Part shown: piece after piece, positions 55,047 to 64,000 of the stretch
Numbering within the stretch: position 1 is the stretch's first letter
Layout: every line of letters starts with the position of its first letter
Origin: Idiomarina zobellii
GTDB lineage: Bacteria; Pseudomonadota; Gammaproteobacteria; Enterobacterales; Alteromonadaceae
Assembly: GCF_900100855.1 (NCBI RefSeq)
Contig: NZ_FNCB01000003.1
Span: forward strand, 62,001 to 126,000
DNA length: 64,000 nucleotides
Direction of reading: 5' to 3'
Translations under genes and position numbers: made by a program
The notes under the pieces: model-generated
Database searches by the model: none
Told to the model about the DNA's origin: nothing
Seen by the model: the letters and a program-made list of their open reading frames with translations, nothing else

Positions 55047-58000
55047 TTATTCAGCAGAGTCGTCTTTTGGTGACTCGTTTCCTGCATTAAGAGCGTCCGC
55101 TAATTGTTGCTCAGCTTGCTCTGCAGTCATTGATGGCTCTTCATCAACTTGTAACTCGTCGAGGCGACGCTGCATACGTTCTTTGTGATACGAGTAACCG
55201 GTACCTGCCGGAATTAATCGACCCACAATAACGTTTTCTTTCAGGCCGCGTAAGCTGTCTTTACGTCCGCCTACCGCTGCTTCGGTCAGGACACGAGTTG
55301 TTTCCTGGAACGACGCCGCAGAAATGAACGATTCTGTCGACAGTGACGCTTTAGTGATACCTAATAGCTGACGCTCGAAAGATGCTGGCGTTTTGCCTTC
55401 AGCTTCTGCTTTTGCATTCGCTGCAAGCACTTCCGCCATTTCAACCATTTCGCCTTCCAGCAGGTTAGTATCATTCGCACGAAGAATTAACGCTTTACGC
55501 AACATCTGACGAACAATCGTTTCGATGTGCTTATCGTTAATCTTAACACCCTGTAGTCGGTAAACTTCCTGAACTTCGTTCACGATGTAGTTTGCTACAG
55601 CGCTTACGCCACGCAGACGCAGGATATCGTGTGGTGCTTCCGGACCATCGGCGATAACCTCACCTTTCTCAACCTGTTCACCTTCGAACACGTTAAGCTG
55701 ACGCCACTTCGGAATCATTTCTTCGTGCTGCTCAGCACCATCGTTTGGTGTGATGATTAAGCGACGCTTACCTTTGGTTTCCTTACCAAATGACACCGTA
55801 CCTGTCTTCTCTGCCAGAATTGCAGGCTCTTTCGGACGACGCGCTTCGAATAAGTCAGCAACACGCGGAAGACCACCGGTAATATCACGAGTCTTCGAAC
55901 CTTCTTGCGGAATACGCGCCAAGGTATCACCGACTTTAACTTCGGCGTTATCTTCCAGGTTGATGATAGCGTTACCTGGCAAGAAGTATTGCGCTGGAAT
56001 ATCGGTACCGGCGATGTTCACGTCGTTACCTTTACCGTCAACCAATTTAACCATTGGGCGCATGTCTTTACCGGCACTGGTACGTTGACCAGTTTCCAGT
56101 ACTACAATGCTTGAAAGACCTGTCAGCTCGTCGGTTTGACGCGTCATAGTAACGCCGTCAATTAAGTCGACAAACTTGATACGACCTTCCACCTCGGTAA
56201 TGATTGGGTGAGTATGCGGGTCCCAGTTAGCGACAGTCTCGCCGCCTTCAACTGCATCACCTTCACCTTTTTTCAATACCGCACCGTAAGGTACTTTATA
56301 ACGCTCACGCTCACGGCCGTATTCATCGATAAGCGTCAACTCAGTCGAGCGAGAAGTAATTACATGCTCTTTATCGCTGTTTACAACCCACTTCGCGTTG
56401 TGCAGCTTGATAGTACCTGAGTTCTTAACTTGTACGCTGTTCTCAGCCGTTGCACGCGATGCCGCACCACCAATGTGGAAGGTACGCATGGTCAGCTGTG
56501 TACCCGGCTCACCGATTGACTGTGCTGCGATAACACCAACCGCTTCACCTTGGTTAACCATGTGGCCACGAGCCAAGTCACGACCGTAACAGTGTGCACA
56601 AACACCAAAATCTGTGTCACAGGTAATAACCGAACGAACTTTAACTTCATCGATAGAGTTTTCTTCGAGAATGTCACAGTTCTTTTCGTCAAGCAGCGTG
56701 TTGCGAGGTAACAGAACGTCTTCGCTACCCGGCTTCAGAACGTCATCACAAAGAACACGACCTAGCACGCGCTCACGCAATGGCTCTACAACGTCACCAC
56801 CTTCAATTAATGGCTTCATTGTCAGTCCATCGTGTGTACCACAGTCTTCTTCCATGATAACGACGTCTTGAGAAACATCGACCAGACGGCGAGTCAGATA
56901 ACCTGAGTTCGCTGTTTTCAGTGCCGTATCCGCAAGACCTTTACGAGCACCGTGAGTCGAGATGAAGTACTGAAGTACGTTCAAACCTTCACGGAAGTTC
57001 GCAACGATAGGCGTTTCGATGATTGAGCCATCTGGCTTCGCCATCAGACCACGCATACCAGCCAACTGACGAATCTGCGCAGGGCTACCACGAGCGCCTG
57101 AGTCAGCCATCATGAAGATAGAGTTAAAGGATGCTTGCTCTTCGTCTTTACCGTCTTTATTGGTGACAATTTCTTTCGACAAGTTATCCATCATCGCTTT
57201 CGAGACTTTCTCGTTCGCAGTTGACCAGATATCGATAACTTTGTTGTATTTCTCACCAGCGGTTACCAGGCCAGACTCAAACTGTTCCTGAATTTCAGCA
57301 ACTTCTTCTTCCGCCGCTGCGACGATTTCTTTCTTCGCTTCAGGAATAACCATGTCGTTGATACCAACCGACGCACCTGAAACCATCGCGTAGTGGAAAC
57401 CGGTGTACATGATTTGATCGGCAAAAATAACCGTGTCTTTCAAGCCCAGATTACGGTAAGCCTGGTTAAGCATACGAGCGATAGGCTTTTTGCCCATAGC
57501 CTGATCGATAAGCTCAAACGGCAAACCTTCTGGCATAATTAATGACAATAATGCACGGCCTACGGTTGTATCACGTACCGCAGTTTTAGTCGTACGGTTA
57601 CCGTCTTCGTCAGCGGTTGTGTCCGTAATACGCACTTTAACGCGTGAATGCAGTTCTACATCACCATTACGGTAAGCTTTTTCAGCTTCAGACGGGCTTT
57701 TGAAAATCATGCCTTCGCCTTTACCGTTAATTTTCTCTTTGGTCATGTAGTAAAGACCCAATACAACGTCCTGTGAAGGTACGATGATTGGATCACCACT
57801 TGCTGGTGACAGTACGTTGTTGGTTGACATCATCAACGCACGAGCTTCTAACTGAGCTTCCAAAGTCAGCGGCAAGTGCACAGCCATTTGGTCACCATCA
57901 AAGTCGGCGTTATATGCCGCACAGACCAATGGGTGTAACTGAATCGCTTTACCTTCAATCAGTACTGGTTCAAACGCCTGAATACCTAAGCGGTGAAGTG

Positions 58001-59282
58001 TCGGTGCGCGGTTCAGAAGTACTGGGTGCTCTTTGATGACTTCATCCAGAACGTCCCAAACTTCCGCGGTTTCGCGCTCAACCATTTTCTTAGCTGCTTT
58101 AATGGTTGTTGCTAAACCACGACGCTCCAATTTTCCGTAAATAAACGGCTTGAACAGCTCCAGAGCCATCTTCTTCGGAAGACCACACTGGTGCAAGCGT
58201 AACTTAGGACCAACGGTGATAACCGAACGGCCTGAGTAGTCAACACGTTTACCCAACAAGTTCTGACGGAAACGACCCTGTTTACCTTTGATCATATCTG
58301 CCAAAGATTTCAGAGGACGCTTGTTAGAACCTGTAATAGCACGACCACGACGACCATTATCTAATAAGGCATCAACCGCTTCCTGAAGCATACGCTTCTC
58401 GTTGCGCACAATAATATCCGGAGCCGCCAAATCTAACAGGCGCTTCAGACGGTTATTACGGTTAATAACGCGGCGATACAGGTCGTTCAAGTCTGATGTT
58501 GCGAATCGGCCACCATCCAGCGGTACCAACGGACGTAAGTCTGGTGGTAGTACTGGTAATACTTTCAGAATCATCCACTCTGGCTTGTTGCCAGACATTT
58601 GGAAAGCTTCTAACAACTTCAGGCGCTTGCTGATTTTCTTACGTTTTGTTTCAGAGTTGGTTTCAGGTAACTCTTCGCGCAACGTTTGAATTTCAGCGTC
58701 AATGTCGACAGCACGCAATAAATCAAGCACCGCTTCGGCACCCATTTTTGCGTCGAACTCATCGCCATGTTCTTCTAAAGCGTCTAAATATTCTTCTTCT
58801 GTCAGAATCTGACCTTGTTCTAAAGACGTTAAGCCGCCTTCAGTAACTACGTAAGATTCAAAATACAATACACGCTCAATATCACGCAGAGTCATGTCGA
58901 GCATAAGACCGATACGTGATGGCAGTGATTTTAAGAACCAGATATGCGCAACAGGGCTCGCCAGTTCAATGTGACCCATACGCTCACGGCGCACTTTGGT
59001 TAAGGTGACTTCGACGCCACACTTCTCACAAATAACACCGCGGTGCTTCAAACGTTTGTACTTACCGCACAAACATTCATAGTCTTTTACCGGACCAAAG
59101 ATACGCGCACAGAACAAACCGTCACGCTCTGGTTTGAACGTACGATAGTTAATAGTTTCCGGCTTTTTGACTTCACCATATGACCAACTGCGGATCATAT
59201 CTGGCGAAGACAAAGCAATACGAATTCCGTCAAATTCGTCTGCTTGATTCGTCGGCTTTAAAAGCTTCAACAAGTCTTTCAC
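55047..59282 (-). CDS. rpoC: RNA polymerase beta' subunit
   Basis: The 1411-residue protein starts at GTG 59282 with an AGGAGA site upstream. The N-terminal zinc site [19 protein letters not shown] and the catalytic metal motif NADFDGDQM are intact. The later zinc cluster ([15 protein letters not shown]) is present. The tail after about 1385 is acidic. Length is close to E. coli RpoC (1407). Confidence 0.98.
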   Translation of the reverse strand: MKDLLKLLKPTNQADEFDGIRIALSSPDMIRSWSYGEVKKPETINYRTFKPERDGLFCARIFGPVKDYECLCGKYKRLKHRGVICEKCGVEVTLTKVRRERMGHIELASPVAHIWFLKSLPSRIGLMLDMTLRDIERVLYFESYVVTEGGLTSLEQGQILTEEEYLDALEEHGDEFDAKMGAEAVLDLLRAVDIDAEIQTLREELPETNSETKRKKISKRLKLLEAFQMSGNKPEWMILKVLPVLPPDLRPLVPLDGGRFATSDLNDLYRRVINRNNRLKRLLDLAAPDIIVRNEKRMLQEAVDALLDNGRRGRAITGSNKRPLKSLADMIKGKQGRFRQNLLGKRVDYSGRSVITVGPKLRLHQCGLPKKMALELFKPFIYGKLERRGLATTIKAAKKMVERETAEVWDVLDEVIKEHPVLLNRAPTLHRLGIQAFEPVLIEGKAIQLHPLVCAAYNADFDGDQMAVHLPLTLEAQLEARALMMSTNNVLSPASGDPIIVPSQDVVLGLYYMTKEKINGKGEGMIFKSPSEAEKAYRNGDVELHSRVKVRITDTTADEDGNRTTKTAVRDTTVGRALLSLIMPEGLPFELIDQAMGKKPIARMLNQAYRNLGLKDTVIFADQIMYTGFHYAMVSGASVGINDMVIPEAKKEIVAAAEEEVAEIQEQFESGLVTAGEKYNKVIDIWSTANEKVSKAMMDNLSKEIVTNKDGKDEEQASFNSIFMMADSGARGSPAQIRQLAGMRGLMAKPDGSIIETPIVANFREGLNVLQYFISTHGARKGLADTALKTANSGYLTRRLVDVSQDVVIMEEDCGTHDGLTMKPLIEGGDVVEPLRERVLGRVLCDDVLKPGSEDVLLPRNTLLDEKNCDILEENSIDEVKVRSVITCDTDFGVCAHCYGRDLARGHMVNQGEAVGVIAAQSIGEPGTQLTMRTFHIGGAASRATAENSVQVKNSGTIKLHNAKWVVNSDKEHVITSRSTELTLIDEYGRERERYKVPYGAVLKKGEGDAVEGGETVANWDPHTHPIITEVEGRIKFVDLIDGVTMTRQTDELTGLSSIVVLETGQRTSAGKDMRPMVKLVDGKGNDVNIAGTDIPAQYFLPGNAIINLEDNAEVKVGDTLARIPQEGSKTRDITGGLPRVADLFEARRPKEPAILAEKTGTVSFGKETKGKRRLIITPNDGAEQHEEMIPKWRQLNVFEGEQVEKGEVIADGPEAPHDILRLRGVSAVANYIVNEVQEVYRLQGVKINDKHIETIVRQMLRKALILRANDTNLLEGEMVEMAEVLAANAKAEAEGKTPASFERQLLGITKASLSTESFISAASFQETTRVLTEAAVGGRKDSLRGLKENVIVGRLIPAGTGYSYHKERMQRRLDELQVDEEPSMTAEQAEQQLADALNAGNESPKDDSAE

Positions 59283-59310
59283 GATTTATCTCCTGTCGGA
59301 GTTCAACCTA

Positions 59311-59334
59311 TGGGGAGTGAACATCACTCCCCCA
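59311..59334 (-). promoter_or_regulatory. Strong hairpin in the rpoB-rpoC gap
   Basis: GGGGAGTG (59312-59319) and CACTCCCC (59325-59332) pair around five bases, with one further A-T pair inside. It lies 29 bases before the rpoC start and about 20 bases after the rpoB stop. No T-run follows on the minus strand, so it is more likely a stabilising or spacing element than a terminator. Confidence 0.45.
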
Positions 59335-59354
59335 GTAATTCCAGCAACAGACGC

Positions 59355-62300
59355 TTAGTTCTGTTCCAGCTCGATATTGATGCCCAGAGAGCGAATTTCT
59401 TTCAACAATACGTTGAACGACTCTGGCATACCCGCTTCCATTTGCAGGTTATTGTCGACGATGTTTTTGTACATCTTCGTACGACCGTTTACGTCGTCCG
59501 ACTTAACCGTCAACATTTCTTGCAAGGTGTATGCAGCACCGTATGCTTCTAATGCCCAGACTTCCATCTCACCGAAGCGCTGACCACCAAACTGTGCTTT
59601 ACCACCCAATGGCTGCTGAGTTACCAAGCTGTAAGAGCCGGTAGAACGAGCGTGCATCTTGTCGTCGACCAAGTGGTTTAGTTTCAGCATGTACATGTAA
59701 CCAACAGTCACATCACGCTCAAACTTATCACCCGTGCGACCGTCAAACAGTGGTATCTGACCCGATTCAGGTAAATCTGCTAGTTTCAGAAGCTCTTTAA
59801 TTTCTTCTTCAACCGCACCATCAAATACTGGTGTTGCTGTTGGCAGACCTGCTTTTAGGTTACCTGCTAAGCGCATCACTTCGTCATCAGAAAACTCACT
59901 GATATCGACTTTCTGGCGGCACTCACCCAGGTCATAAACTTGCTGTAAGAAGTCGCGCAGCTCTTTCATTGCTCGCTGCTGCTTCAGCATCTTGTCTATT
60001 TTGCTACCAATTCCGCGAGCAGCCATACCCAAGTGTGTTTCCAACACCTGACCGATGTTCATCCGCGACGGTACACCCAATGGGTTCAATACGATATCTA
60101 CCGGGTTACCTTCATCATCGTGAGGCATGTCCTCAACTGGGATGATAGTAGAGATAACACCTTTGTTACCGTGACGACCAGCCAATTTATCACCAGGCTG
60201 AATGCTACGTTTGACCGCTAAGTAGACTTTTACGATTTTCAGTACGCCAGGCGCTAAATCATCACCTTGAGTGATTTTACGACGCTTGTTTTCGTCCTTC
60301 GTATCGAAATCGTCACTAATTTGCTGGTACTGCTCGGCAATTTGTTCTAATTGCGCTTGAGCGTCTTCAGAACCTAAGTCCTGAGTTAACCAGTTTTTAC
60401 GGTCCATGCTTGCTAATTTAGCTTCATCGAAGCCATTAGCTAATAGCAAGTTGCGCGCACGGTTGTAGATACCTTCTTCAAGAATCTTAAATTCTTCTGT
60501 CAGGTCTTTCTTAACCTTCGCCAGTTGCATCTCTTCGATAGCAACGGCACGTTTATCTTTTTCAACGCCATCGCGAGTAAAGACTTGCACGTCAATAACA
60601 GTACCGTTAACACCGTTAGGAACACGCAGCGAGCTATCTTTAACGTCTGACGCTTTTTCACCGAAGATAGCTCTCAAAAGCTTCTCTTCTGGCGTTAACT
60701 GTGTTTCGCCTTTAGGTGTCACTTTACCGACCAGTATGTCGCCGCCATTAACTTCAGCACCAACATAAACAACACCGGCTTCATCAAGTTTGCCCAGCGC
60801 TGACTCACCAACATTCGGAATATCTGAAGTAATTTCTTCAGCGCCCAATTTGGTGTCACGAGCAACACAGTTCAGTTCTTGAATGTGAATAGTGGTTAAA
60901 CGGTCTTCTTGCGCAACACGCTCGGAGATAAGGATTGAATCCTCAAAGTTATAACCATTCCAAGGCATGAACGCGACACGTAGGTTTTGGCCAAGAGCCA
61001 ATTCACCTAAGTCTGTCGACGGGCCATCTGCCAATACATCGCCACGCGTTACCGGCTCACCAGGATTAACCGTTGGTTTCTGGTTAATACAGGTGTTTTG
61101 GTTAGAGCGTGTGTACTTAGTTAAGTTGTAAATGTCGATACCTGCTTCACCCGGCACCATTTCTTCTTCATTTACTTTAACTACGATGCGGCTCGCATCG
61201 ACGTAATCAACGACACCACCACGTTTAGCAACAACGGTAACACCCGAGTCGACCGCGATAGTGCGTTCAATACCAGTACCAACTAACGGCTTATCTGCAC
61301 GTAGTGTTGGTACCGCCTGGCGTTGCATGTTTGATCCCATCAAAGCACGGTTAGCATCGTCGTGCTCAAGGAATGGAATCATGCTTGCTGCAATTGACAC
61401 GATTTGCTGAGGAGCAACGTCCATATACTGAACTTGCTCTTTACTCATCAATGTAAATTCGTTTTTGTGTCGGCAAGGCACTAAGTCTTCGGTTAACTCA
61501 CCTTTGTCATTAAGCCCTACGTTCGCCTGAGCGATAACATAGTTGCCCTCTTCAATGGCTGACAAGTAGTCGACATCGTCAGTAACGACACCATTTTCAA
61601 TACGGCGGTAAGGCGTCTCAAGGAAACCGTACTCGTTCGTTCTTGAGAAGCTCGACAGCGAGTTAATAAGACCGATGTTCGGACTTTCCGGCGTCTCGAT
61701 TGGACACAAGCGACCATAGTGGGTCGGGTGTACGTCTCGAACTTCGAAACCTGCACGTTCACGCGTCAAACCACCCGGACCTAATGCAGAAATACGACGC
61801 TTGTGCGTGACTTCTGACAGCGGGTTGTTTTGGTCCATGAACTGAGACAATTGGCTTGAGCCAAAGAACTCTTTCACGGCAGCGCTGATTGGCTTCGCGT
61901 TAATCAGGTCTTGTGGCATGGTGTTGTCTAAATCGCCAAGAGATAAACGCTCTTTAACGGCACGCTCAACACGTACAAGACCTACACGGAATTGGTTTTC
62001 CGCCATTTCACCAACCGAACGAATACGGCGGTTACCCAAGTGATCGATATCATCCACTTCATCAAGACCGTTACGAATCTCGATAAGCTTCTTCATGACA
62101 TCGATAATGTCTTCTTTCGACAACGTGTTATCACCACTTAAGTCATCACGACCTAAACGGCGGTTAAACTTCATGCGACCAACGGTCGATAAGTCGTAAC
62201 GCTCTTCGCTGAAGAATAAGTTATCGAATAATGCTTCTGCTGCTTCGCGAGTCGGTGGTTCGCCTGGGCGCATCATACGATAGATTTCAACCAACGCTTC

Positions 62301-63383
62301 CAAACGGTTTGTGGTTGAATCTACGCGCAGCGTTTCGCTCATGTAAGGACCGTGGTCCAAATCATTCACAAACAGCGTTTCAATTTTCTTAATACCGGCT
62401 TCGCTCAATGCCGCAATTAACTCAAGCGTTAATACGTCATTTGCGTGGCCAATAACTTCGCCTGTTTTCTTATCGGCGTAGTCTTTTGCTAATACTTTTC
62501 CGACCATGTATTCAGTCGGCACGTCCATTTCTTTAATGTCCAGTTTCTCTAACTGACGAATATGGCGTGCGGTAATACGACGGCCTTTTTCAACCAATAC
62601 TTCACCATCAGCACCTTTGATGTCGAACTTCGCAGTTTCGCCGCGAAGACGTTCAGGCACCAACTCCATCTTGACTTTGGTTTTCAAGATTTCGAAGTAG
62701 GTTGTTTCGAAGAACATATCGAGCATTTCTTCGGTGCTGTAGTCTAGTGCACGAAGAATAATAGACGCCGGTAATTTACGGCGACGGTCGATACGAACAA
62801 ACACGTTGTCTTTAGGATCAAACTCAAAATCTAACCACGAGCCACGGTATGGGATAACTCGTGCGTTATACAGAACTTTACCTGACGAATGTGATTTACC
62901 TTTGTCATGGTCAAAAAAGACACCTGGAGAGCGGTGAAGCTGAGAAACGATAACTCGTTCTGTACCATTGATAACGAAGGTTCCGTTTTCTGTCATTAAC
63001 GGAATTTCGCCCATGTACACTTCTTGCTCTTTAATGTCTTTAACCGTGCCGGCTGCTGCTTCTTTATCAAACAGGACCAGACGCAGTTTCACACGCAGAG
63101 GTGCTGAGTAGGTAATACCACGAATTTGACATTCTTCAACGTCAAACGCCGGCTCACCCATGTGATAACTGACGTACTGCAGTTCCGCATTACCTGAGTA
63201 GCTGGCAATAGGAAAAACCGAACGAAAAGCCGCTTCCAGGCCGTTATTGGCATCTGGATCGACTTCAATAAATTTCTTAAATGAATCAAGCTGCATAGAC
63301 AGCAAATAAGGCACTTCTAAGACCTGCGGTCGTTTACCAAAGTCCTTACGAATACGTTTTTTCTCAGAGTAGGAGTACGCCAT
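59355..63383 (-). CDS. rpoB: RNA polymerase beta subunit
   Basis: The 1342-residue protein matches E. coli RpoB in length (1342). The rifampicin-binding cluster [20 protein letters not shown] followed by [10 protein letters not shown] is the normal, sensitive form. The conserved C-terminal clamp region ([43 protein letters not shown]) is intact. The ATG is at 63383, 216 bases after rplL. Confidence 0.98.
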   Translation of the reverse strand: MAYSYSEKKRIRKDFGKRPQVLEVPYLLSMQLDSFKKFIEVDPDANNGLEAAFRSVFPIASYSGNAELQYVSYHMGEPAFDVEECQIRGITYSAPLRVKLRLVLFDKEAAAGTVKDIKEQEVYMGEIPLMTENGTFVINGTERVIVSQLHRSPGVFFDHDKGKSHSSGKVLYNARVIPYRGSWLDFEFDPKDNVFVRIDRRRKLPASIILRALDYSTEEMLDMFFETTYFEILKTKVKMELVPERLRGETAKFDIKGADGEVLVEKGRRITARHIRQLEKLDIKEMDVPTEYMVGKVLAKDYADKKTGEVIGHANDVLTLELIAALSEAGIKKIETLFVNDLDHGPYMSETLRVDSTTNRLEALVEIYRMMRPGEPPTREAAEALFDNLFFSEERYDLSTVGRMKFNRRLGRDDLSGDNTLSKEDIIDVMKKLIEIRNGLDEVDDIDHLGNRRIRSVGEMAENQFRVGLVRVERAVKERLSLGDLDNTMPQDLINAKPISAAVKEFFGSSQLSQFMDQNNPLSEVTHKRRISALGPGGLTRERAGFEVRDVHPTHYGRLCPIETPESPNIGLINSLSSFSRTNEYGFLETPYRRIENGVVTDDVDYLSAIEEGNYVIAQANVGLNDKGELTEDLVPCRHKNEFTLMSKEQVQYMDVAPQQIVSIAASMIPFLEHDDANRALMGSNMQRQAVPTLRADKPLVGTGIERTIAVDSGVTVVAKRGGVVDYVDASRIVVKVNEEEMVPGEAGIDIYNLTKYTRSNQNTCINQKPTVNPGEPVTRGDVLADGPSTDLGELALGQNLRVAFMPWNGYNFEDSILISERVAQEDRLTTIHIQELNCVARDTKLGAEEITSDIPNVGESALGKLDEAGVVYVGAEVNGGDILVGKVTPKGETQLTPEEKLLRAIFGEKASDVKDSSLRVPNGVNGTVIDVQVFTRDGVEKDKRAVAIEEMQLAKVKKDLTEEFKILEEGIYNRARNLLLANGFDEAKLASMDRKNWLTQDLGSEDAQAQLEQIAEQYQQISDDFDTKDENKRRKITQGDDLAPGVLKIVKVYLAVKRSIQPGDKLAGRHGNKGVISTIIPVEDMPHDDEGNPVDIVLNPLGVPSRMNIGQVLETHLGMAARGIGSKIDKMLKQQRAMKELRDFLQQVYDLGECRQKVDISEFSDDEVMRLAGNLKAGLPTATPVFDGAVEEEIKELLKLADLPESGQIPLFDGRTGDKFERDVTVGYMYMLKLNHLVDDKMHARSTGSYSLVTQQPLGGKAQFGGQRFGEMEVWALEAYGAAYTLQEMLTVKSDDVNGRTKMYKNIVDNNLQMEAGMPESFNVLLKEIRSLGINIELEQN

Positions 63384-63413
63384 GGGGTTCCTCAGCTAGC
63401 TGATTGATGACCC

Positions 63414-63519
63414 TAACCAACGAGTGGTTCGATGGTTAAGACAGATGAATCTTTTATCTGTCGATCCCGTGTTGTTTTTGCAAAACTTGTATCCCAACCT
63501 CGGGCAAAAATGATACAAG
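63414..63519 (-). promoter_or_regulatory. Hairpin-rich rplL-rpoB spacer
   Basis: The gap holds three further inverted repeats besides the attenuator: CTTGTATC / GATACAAG (63486-63493 and 63512-63519), GACAGAT / ATCTGTC (63440-63446 and 63456-63462) and TAACCA / TGGTTA (63414-63419 and 63433-63438). In E. coli this spacer carries an RNase III cleavage site; a similar use is inferred here only. Confidence 0.4.
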
Positions 63520-63530
63520 CAATACAGCGC

Positions 63531-63561
63531 AAAAAGGCTGGTGGTTATTTAACCACCAGCC
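63531..63561 (-). terminator. Attenuator/terminator between rplL and rpoB
   Basis: GGCTGGTGGTT and AACCACCAGCC (11 exact pairs, 4-base loop) are followed on the minus strand by TTTTTG. It lies 38 bases after the rplL stop. In E. coli a partial terminator at this place lowers rpoBC transcription relative to rplJL, and this hairpin is in the equivalent position. Confidence 0.85.
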
Positions 63562-63599
63562 CAAGGCCCTAAAGAGCCATATTTTGTACAAAAGTCGAC

Positions 63600-63977
63600 T
63601 TACTTAACTTCAACTTCCGCACCAGCTTCTTCAAGCTGCTTTTTCAGCTCTTCAGCTTCGTCTTTGCTAACACCTTCTTTGACTGCAACTGGTGCAGACT
63701 CAACCATAGCTTTAGCTTCTTTCAAGCCAAGGCCAGTTGCGCCGCGAACAGCTTTGATAGCAGCTACTTTGTTGCTACCAGCGCCTTTCAGCATTACGTC
63801 AAATTCAGTTTTCTCTTCAGCTGCTGCTTCGCCGCCTGCTGCTGGACCAGCTGCTACTGCAACTGCTGCAGATGCGTCAACGCCGAATTTTTCTTCAGCT
63901 GCTTCGATCAGTTCAACCAGTTCCATTACTGGCATTTCAGCGATCGCGTTTAAGATATCGTCTTTAGTCAGAGCCAT
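63600..63977 (-). CDS. rplL: 50S ribosomal protein L7/L12
   Basis: The 125-residue protein forms the flexible stalk that binds translation factors. It has the N-terminal dimerisation helices (1-32), an Ala/Gly-rich hinge (about 38-55) and the C-terminal factor-binding domain ([20 protein letters not shown]). An AGGAG site sits upstream of ATG 63977. rplJ, the usual partner, would lie just beyond the window end. Confidence 0.98.
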   Translation of the reverse strand: MALTKDDILNAIAEMPVMELVELIEAAEEKFGVDASAAVAVAAGPAAGGEAAAEEKTEFDVMLKGAGSNKVAAIKAVRGATGLGLKEAKAMVESAPVAVKEGVSKDEAEELKKQLEEAGAEVEVK

Positions 63978-64000
63978 TACTCTAAACTCCTGGGTTGATA

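Noticed and set aside
61805-61900. Rifampicin- or streptomycin-resistance changes in rpoB/rpsL
   Set aside because: The rifampicin cluster and the S12 lysine loops both read as the normal sensitive forms.

Overview
The window is 64 kb of ordinary chromosomal, gene-dense DNA from a gammaproteobacterium. The gene content and order (lptCAB-rpoN-hpf-ptsN-rapZ-npr, yhdP-rng-maf-mreDCB, a full mannose-sensitive haemagglutinin (MSHA) pilus locus beside mreB, ssb-yajR-uvrA, rplL-rpoBC-rpsLG-fusA-tuf) point to the Alteromonadales/Vibrionales side of the class. The protein sequences look most like Idiomarina to me; that genus call is recollection and not a database result. I see no tRNA, rRNA, insertion sequence, prophage or CRISPR array, and no gap between genes exceeds about 220 bases.

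Layout. 1-6157 (+): end of lptC, then lptA, lptB (lipopolysaccharide export), rpoN (sigma-54), hpf, the nitrogen-PTS genes ptsN and npr with rapZ between them, and mgtE. 6183-18648 (mostly -): pmbA and tldD with yjgA/darP on the other strand between them, a nitrilase-family gene, yhdP, rng, maf and mreD-mreC-mreB. 18709-20568 (-): a lone gene for an exported coiled-coil/PEGA/SUMF1 protein. 20766-38090 (-): seventeen tightly packed MSHA type IV pilus genes, mshI1-I2-J-K-L-M-N-E-G-F-B-A-C-D-O-P-Q. 38219-43875: pyrC, tdk, add, a TPR-GGDEF diguanylate cyclase and ssb. 43877-50370: the transporter yajR, then uvrA, a thioesterase and glsA in one (+) run, and a periplasmic solute-binding-like protein. 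50514-63977 (-): tuf, fusA, rpsG, rpsL, rpoC, rpoB, rplL.

How the parts work together. The first block couples envelope building (LptABC) with sigma-54 and nitrogen-PTS regulation. The mre/yhdP/rng/maf block concerns cell shape, envelope lipid traffic and RNA processing. In the MSHA block, MshI1-I2-J-K-L form the alignment complex and secretin, MshE-G-M-N form the motor and platform, and MshB-A-C-D-O-P are pilins. MshQ is a giant exported protein with an 18-residue beta-helix repeat, a LamG domain and a DUF6701-type end. MshE keeps the N-terminal c-di-GMP-binding repeats, and a GGDEF enzyme lies 3 kb beyond the locus. The last block is the transcription/translation supra-operon. It has readable signals: a terminator-like attenuator after rplL, a terminator after rpoC, and just beyond it a near-consensus promoter for the rpsL-rpsG-fusA-tuf unit whose transcript would begin in a pair of hairpins.

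The least explained parts are the SUMF1/PEGA gene inserted between mshQ and mreB, and the architecture of MshQ. I found no convincing new defence or mobile system; most of the window is conserved core genome.
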